DNA of 64,000 bases from Pseudomonadota bacterium (GCA_020051095.1 JAGVJN010000013.1:57755-121754), one strand, 5' to 3'. Positions 9,650-21,077 are shown, numbered from the stretch's first letter. Program-made: numbers and translations. Notes: generated by a model from the sequence alone, not told the origin.

Positions 9650-11050
9650 GTGACTATATCGAGTAACAAAAAACTTGATGTTTGGGATAGGTGTCTTCAA
9701 ATATTGGAAGACGAATTCTCTGAACAACAACTTAATACTTGGTTAAGACCACTTCAGGCTGATATTACTGATTCAATATTAACTTTGTATGCACCAAATC
9801 GATTTGTTGTGGATTGGTTAAAAAAACACTTTTTAAATCGCATTATTGAGCTGGTTAATCATTTTGAACCCACGGCCATACAAGCCGTTTCAATAGAAAT
9901 TGGTTCTTCCAACACGAACATTCCTGCAAATAAAACTAAGAAAATTAATAAGGTTCCTGAGCTAAATGAAGTCACAGACCGTCCTTCAACGTCTGTTCGT
10001 AAAGTCATGAAAAAGGCCGCTGATTATAAACATAGTCATTTAAACCCTGATTTTCGATTTGACCGTTATGTCGAGGGCAATTCAAACCAGCTTGCACGTG
10101 CTGCTTCACTTCAAGTCGCTGAAAAGCCAGGTGGTGCTTACAATCCGTTATTTATTTATGGAGGTGTTGGCTTAGGCAAAACCCACCTAATGCATGCCAT
10201 AGGAAATGAAATTCTTAGTAAAAACCCTGATGCAAAGGTTCTTTATTTACACTCGGAACGTTTTGTTGCTGATATGGTTAAAGCGTTACAAACCAATACT
10301 ATTAATGAATTTAAACGGTTTTATCGTTCACTCAATGCATTATTGATTGATGATATTCAGTTCTTTGCTGGAAAAGATCGATCGCAAGAAGAATTTTTTC
10401 ATACTTTCAATGCGTTACTGGAAGGGCAAAAACAAATTATTTTGACGTCAGATCGCTATCCAAAAGAAATCGAAGGCATGGAAGAGCGGCTGAAATCACG
10501 ATTTGGTTGGGGGTTAACGGTTGCTGTTGAGCCACCTGAACTTGAGACTCGTGTGGCTATTTTAATTTCAAAAGCAGAAGCTGCTAATATTGAACTTCCA
10601 TATGAAGTTGCTTTTTTCATCGCTAAACGCATCCGCTCCAATGTGAGAGAATTGGAAGGGGCTTTACGGCGTGTTATAGCCAATGCACACTTTACTGGCA
10701 AGACAATTACCATCGAGTTTGTGCATGAAGCATTGCGGGATCTTTTAGCGCTACAAGATAAATTGGTTACCATTGAAAATATTCAAAAGACCGTTTCTGA
10801 TTATTATAAAGTAAAGGTTGCTGATCTTTTATCTAAAAGACGTAGTCGTTCTATTGCTAGACCTAGACAAATGGCAATGGCTTTAGCCAAGGAATTAACC
10901 AATCATAGTTTGCCTGAAATTGGTGATTTGTTTGGGGGGCGCGATCATACGACGGTGATACATGCTTGCCGAAAGGTTAAAGATTTAGTTCAAGAAGATT
11001 CTGATTTTGCAGATGATTATAAAAATTTAATGCGTACCTTGTCGTCTTAG
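9650..11050 (+). CDS. dnaA: Chromosomal replication initiator protein DnaA
   Basis: DnaA binds DnaA boxes at oriC, opens the duplex and loads the DnaB helicase. The protein is 466 residues. Domain I ([20 protein letters not shown]) is followed by a short linker and the AAA+ domain, with P-loop [10 protein letters not shown] near residue 171 and Walker [10 protein letters not shown]. The C-terminal box-binding domain carries the signature [16 protein letters not shown] chose the GTG at 9650 because CTGGAG at 9638-9643 is well spaced for it; the TTG just upstream at 9647 is a less likely start. It heads the dnaA-dnaN-recF-gyrB series. Confidence 0.98.
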   Translation: MTISSNKKLDVWDRCLQILEDEFSEQQLNTWLRPLQADITDSILTLYAPNRFVVDWLKKHFLNRIIELVNHFEPTAIQAVSIEIGSSNTNIPANKTKKINKVPELNEVTDRPSTSVRKVMKKAADYKHSHLNPDFRFDRYVEGNSNQLARAASLQVAEKPGGAYNPLFIYGGVGLGKTHLMHAIGNEILSKNPDAKVLYLHSERFVADMVKALQTNTINEFKRFYRSLNALLIDDIQFFAGKDRSQEEFFHTFNALLEGQKQIILTSDRYPKEIEGMEERLKSRFGWGLTVAVEPPELETRVAILISKAEAANIELPYEVAFFIAKRIRSNVRELEGALRRVIANAHFTGKTITIEFVHEALRDLLALQDKLVTIENIQKTVSDYYKVKVADLLSKRRSRSIARPRQMAMALAKELTNHSLPEIGDLFGGRDHTTVIHACRKVKDLVQEDSDFADDYKNLMRTLSS

Positions 11051-11063
11051 GAGATGGGTTATA

Positions 11064-12170
11064 ATGTTTCAATTTTCTATTGATAAAGCAGCCTTACAGT
11101 TGCCTTTGCTAACAGTAGCTGGCGCAGTCGATCGAAAACAATCAATGCCTGTTTTGTCTAATATTTTATTAACATTAAATCATGAAGAATTAATTTTATC
11201 GGCAACTGATCTTGAAATTGATGTAACGGCAAGGTTGAAGGTTGATAATGCTAATGGTACTGGTCAGACCACAGTACCCGCTAAAAAATTTGTTGATATT
11301 ATCCGTTCTTTGGATGATGATGCAAAACCACTTATCGTTGTTGAAGAAAAGCAGCTTGTTATCCGGGATAAACATAGCCATTTTAAGCTTGCCACGTTAC
11401 CAGCAGATGGCTTTCCTATTAGTGAGCAGCCGCAAAATCTTGTTGAATTGAGTCTTTCTAAAGCTCGGTTGACTCATCTTTTACAATCCACCTATTTTTC
11501 AATGTCACAACAAGATGTCCGTGTTTTTCTAAATGGCATGCTGTTATCGTTTGATGCCCAAGGTACCACTGCCGTTGCAACTGATGGTCATCGGCTAGCT
11601 ATTTGTCATACGGATGAAACACGAGTTGAGATTCCGCATCGTATCATTGTTCCTCGAAAAGCTGTTCTTGAATTGCTCCGTTTATTATCGGCTATCGAGG
11701 ATGAAAAGGTCGATATTTCTGCCGGGGAAAGTCATTTTTGTTTAAAAACTAAGATTTTCTCGTTTAATACTAAATTAGTTGAATCTCGTTATCCTCCCTA
11801 CCAAAAGGCAATTCCAAAACAGCTAAACACGTTTGTCCTGCTGGATCGTGATTCGTTAAAGAAAGCGTTAAATCGAATTACCATTTTGGCGCATGAAAAG
11901 ACAAAAGCAATAGTTGTGTCTGTACAATCTGGGCAGTTACAGTTGACTGCTAATAATCAACAACAAGAAGAAGCCAAAGAAATTGTTTCAGCTGAAGTTG
12001 ATGGCCAACCTATACAATTAGGTCTGAATGCTGCCTATTTACTGGATGTGATTAATCATTGCCAAGACGGGTTGATAAGGTTGTCCTTTGTTGATGAAAA
12101 TAGTAGTTTACTTTTTGAAAGTTTAGCTGATGAAGCGTACCAATACATTATTATGCCAATGAAGCTATGA
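11064..12170 (+). CDS. dnaN: DNA polymerase III beta sliding clamp
   Basis: The 368-residue ring-forming processivity factor of the replicative polymerase. It begins MFQFSIDKAALQLPLLTVAGAV and shows the characteristic GHRLA motif (ATDGHRLAICHTD) and the C-terminal YQYIIMPMKL end, where the M-P-M-K/R-L tail lies next to the peptide-binding cleft. It is 13 bases after dnaA and overlaps recF by four bases (ATGA), so recF translation is coupled to it. Confidence 0.98.
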   Translation: MFQFSIDKAALQLPLLTVAGAVDRKQSMPVLSNILLTLNHEELILSATDLEIDVTARLKVDNANGTGQTTVPAKKFVDIIRSLDDDAKPLIVVEEKQLVIRDKHSHFKLATLPADGFPISEQPQNLVELSLSKARLTHLLQSTYFSMSQQDVRVFLNGMLLSFDAQGTTAVATDGHRLAICHTDETRVEIPHRIIVPRKAVLELLRLLSAIEDEKVDISAGESHFCLKTKIFSFNTKLVESRYPPYQKAIPKQLNTFVLLDRDSLKKALNRITILAHEKTKAIVVSVQSGQLQLTANNQQQEEAKEIVSAEVDGQPIQLGLNAAYLLDVINHCQDGLIRLSFVDENSSLLFESLADEAYQYIIMPMKL

Positions 12171-13243
12171 TTCTTCAGCAGTTGCAAGTACATTCCTTAC
12201 GATCTTTTAATACAGCCAAGCTGACATTTAATAACAAATGTAATTATATTTTAGGTGAAAATGCCACCGGTAAAACAACCATACTTGAAGCTATTTACCT
12301 ACTTAGTAGTGGGCATTCATTTAAAACCAGAGAGATATCCCCTTTAATTCAACATGGTCAAGGGCAGTTAGTTATTCATGGCAATGACGGATACTCGCAT
12401 TTAATGATAGCTAAATCCCTAAATATGCCTACTATTGTAAAAATTGATGAACAACCTTGTTTATCCACCAGTCAACTGGCTTATTTGATGCCTTGTCAAA
12501 TCTATTACCAAGATATATTTCAAATCATGGATGCAGGACCAACCATTCGGCGTGCTATGTTGGATTGGGGAATGTTTCACGTGAAACATGATTATCTGCA
12601 ATATTGGAAACGGTATAAACAAATTCTTAAGCAGCGCAACAGTTTATTAAAACAAAAACCTAAAAAGGAGTTGCTCAATCCCTGGGACGATCAGCTGGCG
12701 CAAGTTGGTGAGCGCATTTCATCAATGCGTTCAGATTATATTAAATTATTAAAAATTGAGTACACTACAGTACTAAAGCAATTAAGCAATCTAACTATCC
12801 AGTTGAATTATGACAAAGGTTGGGATAAAAAAGACAGCGGTTTATCACTGAGAGAATCCCTGGCAAATAACATTGAAAGAGATATACACAGAGGATATAC
12901 CAGTGTTGGAATCCATCAGGCAGATATTTTGCTAGAAACAGATGAAACACAAGCAAAGAAAATATTATCCAGAGGACAGCAAAAAATTGCGCTTATCGGG
13001 CTAAAATTGAGTCAAAGCCAACTATTAAACAAACAATGTATCCATTTAATGGATGACATATTTGCAGAACTGGATGCGCAGCACCAAAAACAACTTGCTA
13101 ATTATATTAAAAACAGTGACGATCAATTTTTTTTGACAGTATTAGCGCATGACAAACAGAAGTTAGATGTATTTCCAGAAGGTAAAATGATAGAACTACC
13201 CCTTGAAAAGTCAAAAAACGGTAATCAAATTGTGACACTGTAA
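12167..13243 (+). CDS. recF: DNA replication/repair protein RecF
   Basis: A 358-residue SMC/ABC-type ATPase that helps load RecA at single-strand gaps. Walker A is GENATGKTTILEAIYLL near residue 33. The ABC signature appears as SRGQQKIALIGLKL, and Walker B as LMDDIFAELDAQHQ. It overlaps dnaN by four bases. The coding sequence contains a perfect parS palindrome at 12573-12588, within codons for the conserved GMFHVKHDY segment. Confidence 0.96.
   Translation: MILQQLQVHSLRSFNTAKLTFNNKCNYILGENATGKTTILEAIYLLSSGHSFKTREISPLIQHGQGQLVIHGNDGYSHLMIAKSLNMPTIVKIDEQPCLSTSQLAYLMPCQIYYQDIFQIMDAGPTIRRAMLDWGMFHVKHDYLQYWKRYKQILKQRNSLLKQKPKKELLNPWDDQLAQVGERISSMRSDYIKLLKIEYTTVLKQLSNLTIQLNYDKGWDKKDSGLSLRESLANNIERDIHRGYTSVGIHQADILLETDETQAKKILSRGQQKIALIGLKLSQSQLLNKQCIHLMDDIFAELDAQHQKQLANYIKNSDDQFFLTVLAHDKQKLDVFPEGKMIELPLEKSKNGNQIVTL
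12573..12588. promoter_or_regulatory. parS: Consensus parS centromere site inside recF
   Basis: The 16-bp palindrome TGTTTCACGTGAAACA is exactly the ParB/Spo0J-binding consensus used by chromosomal ParABS systems. It lies about 3 kb from the putative oriC, where parS sites normally cluster. parA/parB are not in this window. It is embedded in recF coding sequence in frame with ...M-F-H-V-K-H..., so the recF protein sequence is constrained here as well. Confidence 0.85.
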
Positions 13244-13246
13244 CTA

Positions 13247-13276
13247 TTACAAAAAAAGTAGAAAAGCTGGTATAAT
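13247..13276 (+). promoter_or_regulatory. Candidate gyrB promoter
   Basis: TTACAA (13247-13252), an 18-bp spacer and a perfect TATAAT (13271-13276) lie in the 79-bp gap between recF and gyrB. This suggests gyrB has its own promoter in addition to read-through from dnaA. An AGAGGA Shine-Dalgarno precedes the gyrB ATG. Confidence 0.55.
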
Positions 13277-13292
13277 AAGGCTTTGTCAATAA

Positions 13293-15737
<2,445 letters not shown>

Positions 15738-16022
15738 TGAAGCTGATGTATGGGAAAATAATCACAAGACGATAAGGACACTCTCAGCAACCCGTGAAAT
15801 TCTGTGATTTATCGGGGCTGATACAGATAATGCACCTATAAATTCTCACTCTGTGTAAAAGTTATAATATTTTTAAAAATTTACTTGAGCATTTTGTTAA
15901 AGTTCGCCATGATAGATCATGGGTAGTGCTATTCTTCTCTGCCATGGAAAGCCTTAGAACCTGTTTCAATCACGTTTATTAAAGAAACAGTTACTGTAAG
16001 ACAGACGGATATGGAGGATAGG

Positions 16023-16760
16023 ATGAAACAATTATCCGATCAAGAATTGCAGCAAATAAAGGACCTGCTGAGACATACTGGCGAATTTATAGCCTATTTT
16101 GAATTGGCAGAAACAAAATTGGTGGCTTGGCGTCACCAACAACAGGAATCATTTGATAATCAACAATCACGTTTCGATCAGCAGCAACAAGCGATACAAA
16201 AAGACTTAGATAGCGTGAAAGATACGCTCTCAGAAGCAGGGATAGCTCGTCTGAAAGTCCAACTTAATGAAGCAATTACCTTATTTGAAAAAAAAATAGC
16301 AAGTTTAAGCGACCTGCAACAGACCATCTCAGATATATTTGGCCATGAAAAATTAAGTTTGTCGAAAGCCGTGAGTCAATGTACAAGAGAAATAGAAGAA
16401 CATTGTCAAGAAACGGTCAATAAAATTGAGGCACAGTTATCTGATTATGATGTGGATTACTTCAGGCGAATAGCCGCTGATAGTTGTGATCAGGTAGAGC
16501 AAGTCGCTCAAACAGCGGTTCAGACTAGCACAAAAATGATGCGAAATTTTCAATGGCGCACCGCAACTTTGGTTTTGATTACAACGTTAGTCACCTCATT
16601 AACAATCGGTATGTACATCAGTGATGAATGGCCATGGGAAATCCATCAAGTTGCATTAAATGAGCGAGAAGCAGGCAAAGTATTGATCAAAGCTTGGCCA
16701 TCATTGAGTCATCAAGAACGAGAGCGGATTTTAACGCATGAAGTCAACAATTTGGGATAG
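16023..16760 (+). CDS. Unknown coiled-coil protein with C-terminal membrane anchor
   Basis: Not recognised. About 245 residues. The first ~175 are charged, Gln/Glu-rich and coiled-coil-like (repeated QQ, a long amphipathic helix). One transmembrane helix follows (TATLVLITTLVTSLTIGMYI, around 180-200), then a short tail containing AGKVLIKAWPSLSHQERER. I prefer the ATG at 16023, which has GGAGG 5 bases upstream, over the ATG at 16011, whose first codons overlap that ribosome-binding site. Its 3' end overlaps the next gene by 23 bases, so the two are likely co-translated and may act together at the membrane. The 285-bp gap upstream, after gyrB, holds no gene, only an inverted pair CTGTTTC/GAAACAG near 15961-15990. 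Confidence 0.75.
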   Translation: MKQLSDQELQQIKDLLRHTGEFIAYFELAETKLVAWRHQQQESFDNQQSRFDQQQQAIQKDLDSVKDTLSEAGIARLKVQLNEAITLFEKKIASLSDLQQTISDIFGHEKLSLSKAVSQCTREIEEHCQETVNKIEAQLSDYDVDYFRRIAADSCDQVEQVAQTAVQTSTKMMRNFQWRTATLVLITTLVTSLTIGMYISDEWPWEIHQVALNEREAGKVLIKAWPSLSHQERERILTHEVNNLG

Positions 16761-17451
16761 CCTATGGTTAGTGTTAGCACTTGTAAGCATTATGGTCCTA
16801 CTTTTGCCGGCGTATTTTCGTAATAACCGATTGAAAATATGGCGAAAAGAGCTCGACATTGACAAGCATGAATCGGTATTTAATGATTTATACTTAGAAA
16901 TAAATGGTTTCGAAGCATCGAAGTTAGCTAGGCAGCAAAAGGATGAATTTGCATTAACTTATGGGGAGATACGATTTCAGTCGTTTATTGCACTCCTCAG
17001 TTTGTGTAAGCCTGGCCAAGAAACCATTTTTTATGATTTGGGCAGCGGCGCTGGCAAAGCAGTAGTGGCAGCTGCAATGGTATTTCCTCTAAAAAAAGCG
17101 ACAGGGATCGAACGTTTGAATACCCTAGATGAACAAGCTCAACAAATTAAACAACGACTGATTACACATCCAAACTATATCCATAAAGAACCGGTTATCC
17201 ATTTTAACCATAACGACTTTTTGTTGTGTGATTGGTGCGACGGAAATTTAATATTTATTAACTCAACGGCAATCATCGGGGATTTATGGTCACAGTTAAT
17301 AGATAAATTAGCGCTTCTTAAAAATGATGCCATTGTGATAACCACGACCAAATCCATTCCGCTTGAATCCTATACGATAATCTACTGCACAGATGTGCTC
17401 ATGAGCTGGGGGATTGTAAAAGCATACATTCACAGAAAAAAATCTAACTAG
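16738..17451 (+). CDS. Membrane-anchored class I SAM methyltransferase, DOT1-like
   Basis: A 237-residue protein: one N-terminal transmembrane helix (about residues 9-27) followed by a Rossmann methyltransferase domain. SAM-site residues are visible: TYGEI at 74-78, FYDLGSGAGKA at 98-108, the acidic ribose ligand in GIE at 123-125 and ND at 159-160. The order YGE, DLGSG, a GIE acid, HNDFL, LIFINST and a late MSWG...AYIH resembles the DOT1 histone-lysine methyltransferase fold. The usual NNF catalytic-loop triplet reads NST. The substrate is unknown. It overlaps the upstream coiled-coil membrane gene by 23 bases. DOT1-like is my family reading; a generic small methyltransferase is the alternative. 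Confidence 0.7.
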   Translation: MKSTIWDSLWLVLALVSIMVLLLPAYFRNNRLKIWRKELDIDKHESVFNDLYLEINGFEASKLARQQKDEFALTYGEIRFQSFIALLSLCKPGQETIFYDLGSGAGKAVVAAAMVFPLKKATGIERLNTLDEQAQQIKQRLITHPNYIHKEPVIHFNHNDFLLCDWCDGNLIFINSTAIIGDLWSQLIDKLALLKNDAIVITTTKSIPLESYTIIYCTDVLMSWGIVKAYIHRKKSN

Positions 17452-17669
17452 CCTATAAGCTTGTGAATGTTCTATCGTAATAACCTAATACAAGAAAGAT
17501 AAAATCATGATGCTAAAATTTGAATAAATTTCATGCTAGACTATACTTTAATAATCAACATGTTAACGGGCATGTATGATAGGTAGATCTGACTACGTGT
17601 TGTCAAATACAGCAGTGAAAGTCGTTGAAGGCGTTAGTCAATGGTTCGATAAGGCAAGCTGAGGTCTAT

Positions 17670-17984
17670 ATGATAAAATCAGAACTAATTGCAAAACTAT
17701 CATCAGATATGATGCATTTACCAGAAAAGCAGATAGCAAAAGCTGTCAATTATATATTGGAGCATATGAGTGATACCTTAATGGGTAAAAAACGCATTGA
17801 AATAAGAGGGTTTGGTAGTTTCTGTCTGCACCATCGCCCACCAAGAAATGCCCATAATCCAAAAACGGGTGAAAAAGTGGTTACGACATCAAAATACAGT
17901 CCTCATTTCAAACCAGGAAAAGAACTGAAAGAGCGGGTTGATGCGTCCAGAAATAGCCATCCAATTAAAGAAGTAGACGAATAG
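17670..17984 (+). CDS. ihfB: Integration host factor subunit beta
   Basis: A 104-residue DNA-bending protein that works as a heterodimer with IhfA. The sequence starts [20 protein letters not shown], contains the beta-arm motif [10 protein letters not shown] and NPKTGEKV, and ends with [12 protein letters not shown] followed by a short extra tail. An upstream in-frame codon at 17625 is not conserved-looking, and GAGG precedes the ATG at 17670, so I chose 17670. The C-terminal extension (about 10 residues past the E. coli end) is charged. Confidence 0.95.
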   Translation: MIKSELIAKLSSDMMHLPEKQIAKAVNYILEHMSDTLMGKKRIEIRGFGSFCLHHRPPRNAHNPKTGEKVVTTSKYSPHFKPGKELKERVDASRNSHPIKEVDE

Positions 17985-17990
17985 CATATC

Positions 17991-18022
17991 CCCCATGCTA
18001 AAGGATAATGCATGGGGATTCT
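17991..18022. terminator. Hairpin between convergent ihfB and dcd
   Basis: CCCCATGC (17991-17998) pairs with GCATGGGG (18010-18017) around an 11-nt loop, followed on the plus strand by ATTCTTATC. It occupies the short gap between two converging genes and probably terminates ihfB. Confidence 0.55.
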
Positions 18023-18039
18023 TATCATCATCGGATTCT

Positions 18040-18606
18040 CTAAGCCTCGGGTAGGGTGACACCAGTTTGGCCTTGATATTTTCCTGATCTATCTTTATAG
18101 CTAACTGAGCATATATCATCAGATTGCAAGAATAACATTTGCGCAACCCCTTCATAGGCATATATTTTAGCTGGCAAAGGTGTTGTATTGGAAAATTCCA
18201 AAGTGACGTGTCCCTCCCACTCAGGTTCAAGTGGCGTCACATTGACAATGATCCCGCAACGCGCGTAAGTGGATTTACCTAGACAGATAGTCAGAACATC
18301 TCGAGGAATGCGAAAATATTCAACTGTTCTGGCAAGTGCAAAAGAATTGGGCGGGATTATACAGACATTTGATTGAACATCGACAAAGCTCTTTTGATCA
18401 AAGGCTTTTGGATCGACCATTGCCGAATTAATATTTGTAAACACCTTGAATTCATCGGCACATCGGACGTCATAGCCATAGCTCGACAAACCATAAGAGA
18501 TTGTTTTTGCTTGGCCATGTTCGCGAACTTGGCGTGGCTCAAAGGGACTAATCATCTGATGTTCCTCTGCCATTTTTTTTATCCAGTTATCTGATTTTAT
18601 CGTCAT
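18040..18606 (-). CDS. dcd: dCTP deaminase
   Basis: This enzyme deaminates dCTP to dUTP, feeding dTMP synthesis. It is 188 residues, with the conserved core [39 protein letters not shown] and the nucleotide-closing segment [10 protein letters not shown] near the C-terminus. The start is the ATG at 18606, preceded by GGGGG 4 bases upstream. An upstream in-frame extension to 18693 lacks family similarity. It converges with ihfB. Confidence 0.97.
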   Translation of the reverse strand: MTIKSDNWIKKMAEEHQMISPFEPRQVREHGQAKTISYGLSSYGYDVRCADEFKVFTNINSAMVDPKAFDQKSFVDVQSNVCIIPPNSFALARTVEYFRIPRDVLTICLGKSTYARCGIIVNVTPLEPEWEGHVTLEFSNTTPLPAKIYAYEGVAQMLFLQSDDICSVSYKDRSGKYQGQTGVTLPEA

Positions 18607-18861
18607 AGTGCCCCCGATGAATAGCTTCGTTGTAGGGGGTTTATGCCTGATAATGATGAATATGTCAATGGCTACTCCCTTAGCCGGAGGCAAAAATTTG
18701 GATGATAAAAATGATTTTCTCTCTCGTTATGGATGAATCCTTTGATAAAATAAGCTTGAAGTTATATTTTTGCTAAAATTATAATATAACTAGATATAAA
18801 TGCTCATACTGAGCGTTGGAAATGTTGGGATGAGCATCAGTATAAGAACAAAGGAGGCTGT

Positions 18862-19329
18862 ATGGAATCTTTAATTCTACATCCAACTGATATGAGCCAG
18901 TGGCATGCCTTAGTGAATGAAGCCCAACAGCGTAGCCAACTAATGTTAAAAGAAAATACCGAAAGTTATTTGGTGCTGATGTTAATGCGATATGCGCAAA
19001 AGCCTCGTCTAATCGAATCGATCTTGGCGATTGATTACTTCCAGTCACTTGATAAGCCCAAAAAGATTCAAATTGATTTGTTGCAAGATTTAGGTGATAA
19101 AAGTTTATTATTTTGTGGGCTATTTCCTGGTGTGGCCAGTCGAAGAAGAGTCTCTATTTCCTATTACGCCAAACTTGGCCGTTCAGCCTACTACTCAATC
19201 AGTGAATTAGTCCAACAGGATGATAATTTGTTCTATCATTTAGGCCATCAATTTCAAGATTTACAGATGGTATTAGAACATTTGCGTATTGAGTCATGGA
19301 TTGATAAACAATTAGAATTAATCCAGTAA
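18862..19329 (+). CDS. Conserved hypothetical protein (155 aa)
   Basis: A soluble protein resembling an uncharacterised gammaproteobacterial family that I recall only by pattern: an N-terminal SQWHALVNEAQ segment, a helical YLVLMLMRYAQKP stretch, DLGDKSLLFCGLFPG, an RRRVSISYYAKLGRSAYYSIS block and a C-terminal helical tail. No catalytic motif is evident. AAAGGAGG sits 6 bases before the ATG, a strong ribosome-binding site. It lies between dcd (divergent, 255-bp gap with no gene) and tRNA-Leu. Function unknown. Confidence 0.85.
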   Translation: MESLILHPTDMSQWHALVNEAQQRSQLMLKENTESYLVLMLMRYAQKPRLIESILAIDYFQSLDKPKKIQIDLLQDLGDKSLLFCGLFPGVASRRRVSISYYAKLGRSAYYSISELVQQDDNLFYHLGHQFQDLQMVLEHLRIESWIDKQLELIQ

Positions 19330-19385
19330 ATTATCGTTTGAATACGAAATAGCACGCACAATAAACCACGGACCATTCAAAACAC

Positions 19386-19413
19386 TTGCTTTTTAAGGTG
19401 TATTGAGTATAGT
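19386..19413 (+). promoter_or_regulatory. Candidate promoter for tRNA-Leu
   Basis: TTGCTT (19386-19391), a 16-bp spacer and TATAGT (19408-19413) end 15 bases before the mature tRNA 5' end. The spacing is close to that of typical tRNA promoters. Confidence 0.45.
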
Positions 19414-19428
19414 TATCACACCACAAAA

Positions 19429-19515
19429 GCCGAGGTGGTGGAATTGGTAGACACGCTAGCTTCAGGTGCTAGTGGGGGCAACCCCGTGGAGGTTCGAGTC
19501 CTCTTCTCGGCACCA
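19429..19515 (+). tRNA. tRNA-Leu(CAG)
   Basis: The acceptor stem GCCGAGG pairs with TCTCGGC, with discriminator A and an encoded CCA (19513-19515). The D-arm is GTGGAATTGGTAGAC, the anticodon loop is TTCAGGT (anticodon CAG, reading CUG), and there is a long class II variable arm (GGGGGCAACCCC). The T-arm contains GGTTCGAGTCC. The 3' end is followed directly by a transporter remnant. Confidence 0.97.
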
Positions 19516-19569
19516 CCTAAATACAAAAAATGCCCATCCTTTGGCTTTATATGCCTGCTTATCTCAGTC

Positions 19570-19668
19570 TATGATTGGCTGCCCCGTAAAAATGCCGCTT
19601 TGTTTATTGGACTGTCACAGTTTATTGGCACCATGGGGCCCATGTTAGCTGCTGGACCATTGGATTGA
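19570..19668 (+). pseudogene. Fragment of an MFS transporter gene
   Basis: About 32 codons read Y-D-W-L-P-R-K-N-A-A-L-F-I-G-L-S-Q and continue through FIGTMGPMLAAGPL before a stop. This resembles the conserved loop and helix-4 region of MFS transporters (W-F/L-P-x-x-x-x-A-L...G-L-x-Q). No flanking transporter sequence or start exists. Its position just after the tRNA-Leu 3' end fits a deletion or integration scar. Translated open frames spanning the tRNA itself are not genes. Confidence 0.5.
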
Positions 19669-19738
19669 TAATCATTGTATTTGCCGTATCGGAAACATTC
19701 TGTAAATCACGTAAAACAAATACCAAATTAAATCTGAC

Positions 19739-19791
19739 ATAGGACGTATCCACATTCTTGCTCCATCGAATGGCATGAGGAAACGCCCTAG
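19739..19791. repeat. 53-bp palindromic repeat, copy 1
   Basis: The element's two ends are near-inverted (ATAGGACGTATCC and, reverse-complemented, CTAGGGCGTTTCC). Its interior CCACATTCT is shared with a second 53-bp copy at 22427-22479. Length and end sequences match between copies while the middles diverge, as expected for a mobile or structured repeat rather than chance. Confidence 0.65.
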
Positions 19792-19807
19792 CTTAGAAAG
19801 TTTGCTT

Positions 19808-20266
19808 TTAGCGTTGGCTTTGCAGGAAGTTAAGGACCTCATCAACATGACCAGGGACCTTGACTTTGCGCCATTCTTTAACGCATACGCTGTTAGGATT
19901 GATGATGAAGGTGCTCCTCTCAATGCCTCTTACTTGTTTGCCATACATGTTTTTCATTTTAATCACATCAAACAATTTGCATAGCATTTCATCGGAATCA
20001 CTGATTAACTCAAACGGGAAAGATTGTTTTTGTTTAAATGTTTCATGAGAAGCCAAACTGTCACGTGAAATACCAAAAATGGTTGCCTGAGACGCTGTAA
20101 ATTCACTGAATTTATCGCGGAAATCTTGCCCTTCAGTGGTGCAACCGGGTGTTGCGTCCTTGGGATAGAAGTAAAGCACTAACCAGCTTCCTTTAAAATC
20201 GCCAAGCTTTCCAGCGAGGTTGCTGGTCGCTTTAAATTCAACCGATTCAACGGATTGATCAAGCAT
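19808..20266 (-). CDS. bcp: BCP/PrxQ-type peroxiredoxin
   Basis: A thiol peroxidase of 152 residues. The peroxidatic Cys is residue 42 in FYPKDATPGCTTEGQDF. The resolving Cys that E. coli BCP has five residues later is replaced by Gln (EGQDF instead of EACDF), so this protein is either 1-Cys or uses another Cys, such as the one in EMLCKLF. The rest of the thioredoxin fold is intact (FGISRDSLASHETF, RSTFIINP). It reduces peroxides and alkyl hydroperoxides with thioredoxin or glutaredoxin. It is convergent with the repeat downstream, with no operon partner. Confidence 0.9.
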   Translation of the reverse strand: MLDQSVESVEFKATSNLAGKLGDFKGSWLVLYFYPKDATPGCTTEGQDFRDKFSEFTASQATIFGISRDSLASHETFKQKQSFPFELISDSDEMLCKLFDVIKMKNMYGKQVRGIERSTFIINPNSVCVKEWRKVKVPGHVDEVLNFLQSQR

Positions 20267-20351
20267 ATATAACCCCTCTTATCTAAAATCAGCATTCTGA
20301 CAAGATAGATAATCAAAATCAAGTAATCGTCAACGTGTTGTTTAGGCTGAA

Positions 20352-21077
20352 TTAACGACCACCATCAACGCATAAATGTTGGCCGGTAATAAATGGATTG
20401 CTAATTAGGGCATACACAGCTTGGGCAATGAAGTCAGGGTGGCCATGCTTTTTAAGATACGTTTTATCAATGATGGATTGCTGCTGTGCTTTAGATAAAG
20501 CATTCGCCTCTTCAGGCCAAGCAATGGCGCCAGGAGCAACGGCATTCACGCGGATATCTGGGGCAAATTGCTTGGCTAAAGCGCGGGTTTGCATGGCGAG
20601 CGCTGCTTTGCTTTGGCAATAGATCGTGTAGTCTTTCAGCGGTGTTAAGCTATGAATATCGGTTATATTAATAATGGCGCCTTGATTTGCTTTTAACATT
20701 GGCTGAAAAGCAAGGCTTAATGCATAAGGCATTTTGGTATTGATGTGAAATTGCGCCTCCCAACTGTCTAAGCCATTAACAGACTCGTCATTTTTAATAA
20801 ATACAGAGGCATTATTGATTAAGTAGGTGATAGTAAGTCCCAAGGATTGAACGTGTGCCAAAATTGCTTCAGCCGCTTGGGGTTTTGATAAGTCTTGTTC
20901 AACTAACCAAGCCGATTGTAATCGGGTTTGGTTTAGTTCGTCGACCAAGGCTTGGCCTTGTTGGCGAGAGTGGTGACAATGGATAATCACATCAACGCCA
21001 TTATTGTGAAGGTATTTGGCGGTGTGGGCACCGATTCGTCGGGCGCTGCCGGTAATTAAAGCGATGGGGTTAGACAT
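20352..21077 (-). CDS. Pteridine reductase-like short-chain dehydrogenase
   Basis: A 241-residue NAD(P)H-dependent SDR. The cofactor motif is TGSARRIGAHTA (the Arg-containing TGxxxRIG version typical of FolM/PTR1 pteridine reductases rather than TGxxxGIG). NNAS lies near residue 89, and the catalytic Tyr-Lys pair is in YCQSKAAL. The C-terminus shows the GQHLCVDGGR ending. By family, FolM/PTR1 enzymes reduce dihydropterins or dihydrofolate. A PTPS-family gene lies about 3 kb downstream on the other strand, which may be functionally related. Exact substrate is inference. Confidence 0.85.
   Translation of the reverse strand: MSNPIALITGSARRIGAHTAKYLHNNGVDVIIHCHHSRQQGQALVDELNQTRLQSAWLVEQDLSKPQAAEAILAHVQSLGLTITYLINNASVFIKNDESVNGLDSWEAQFHINTKMPYALSLAFQPMLKANQGAIINITDIHSLTPLKDYTIYCQSKAALAMQTRALAKQFAPDIRVNAVAPGAIAWPEEANALSKAQQQSIIDKTYLKKHGHPDFIAQAVYALISNPFITGQHLCVDGGR

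Noticed and set aside
19435..19668. Open frame spanning tRNA-Leu and downstream
   Set aside because: Its first half is the tRNA itself; only the downstream MFS-like segment is meaningful.
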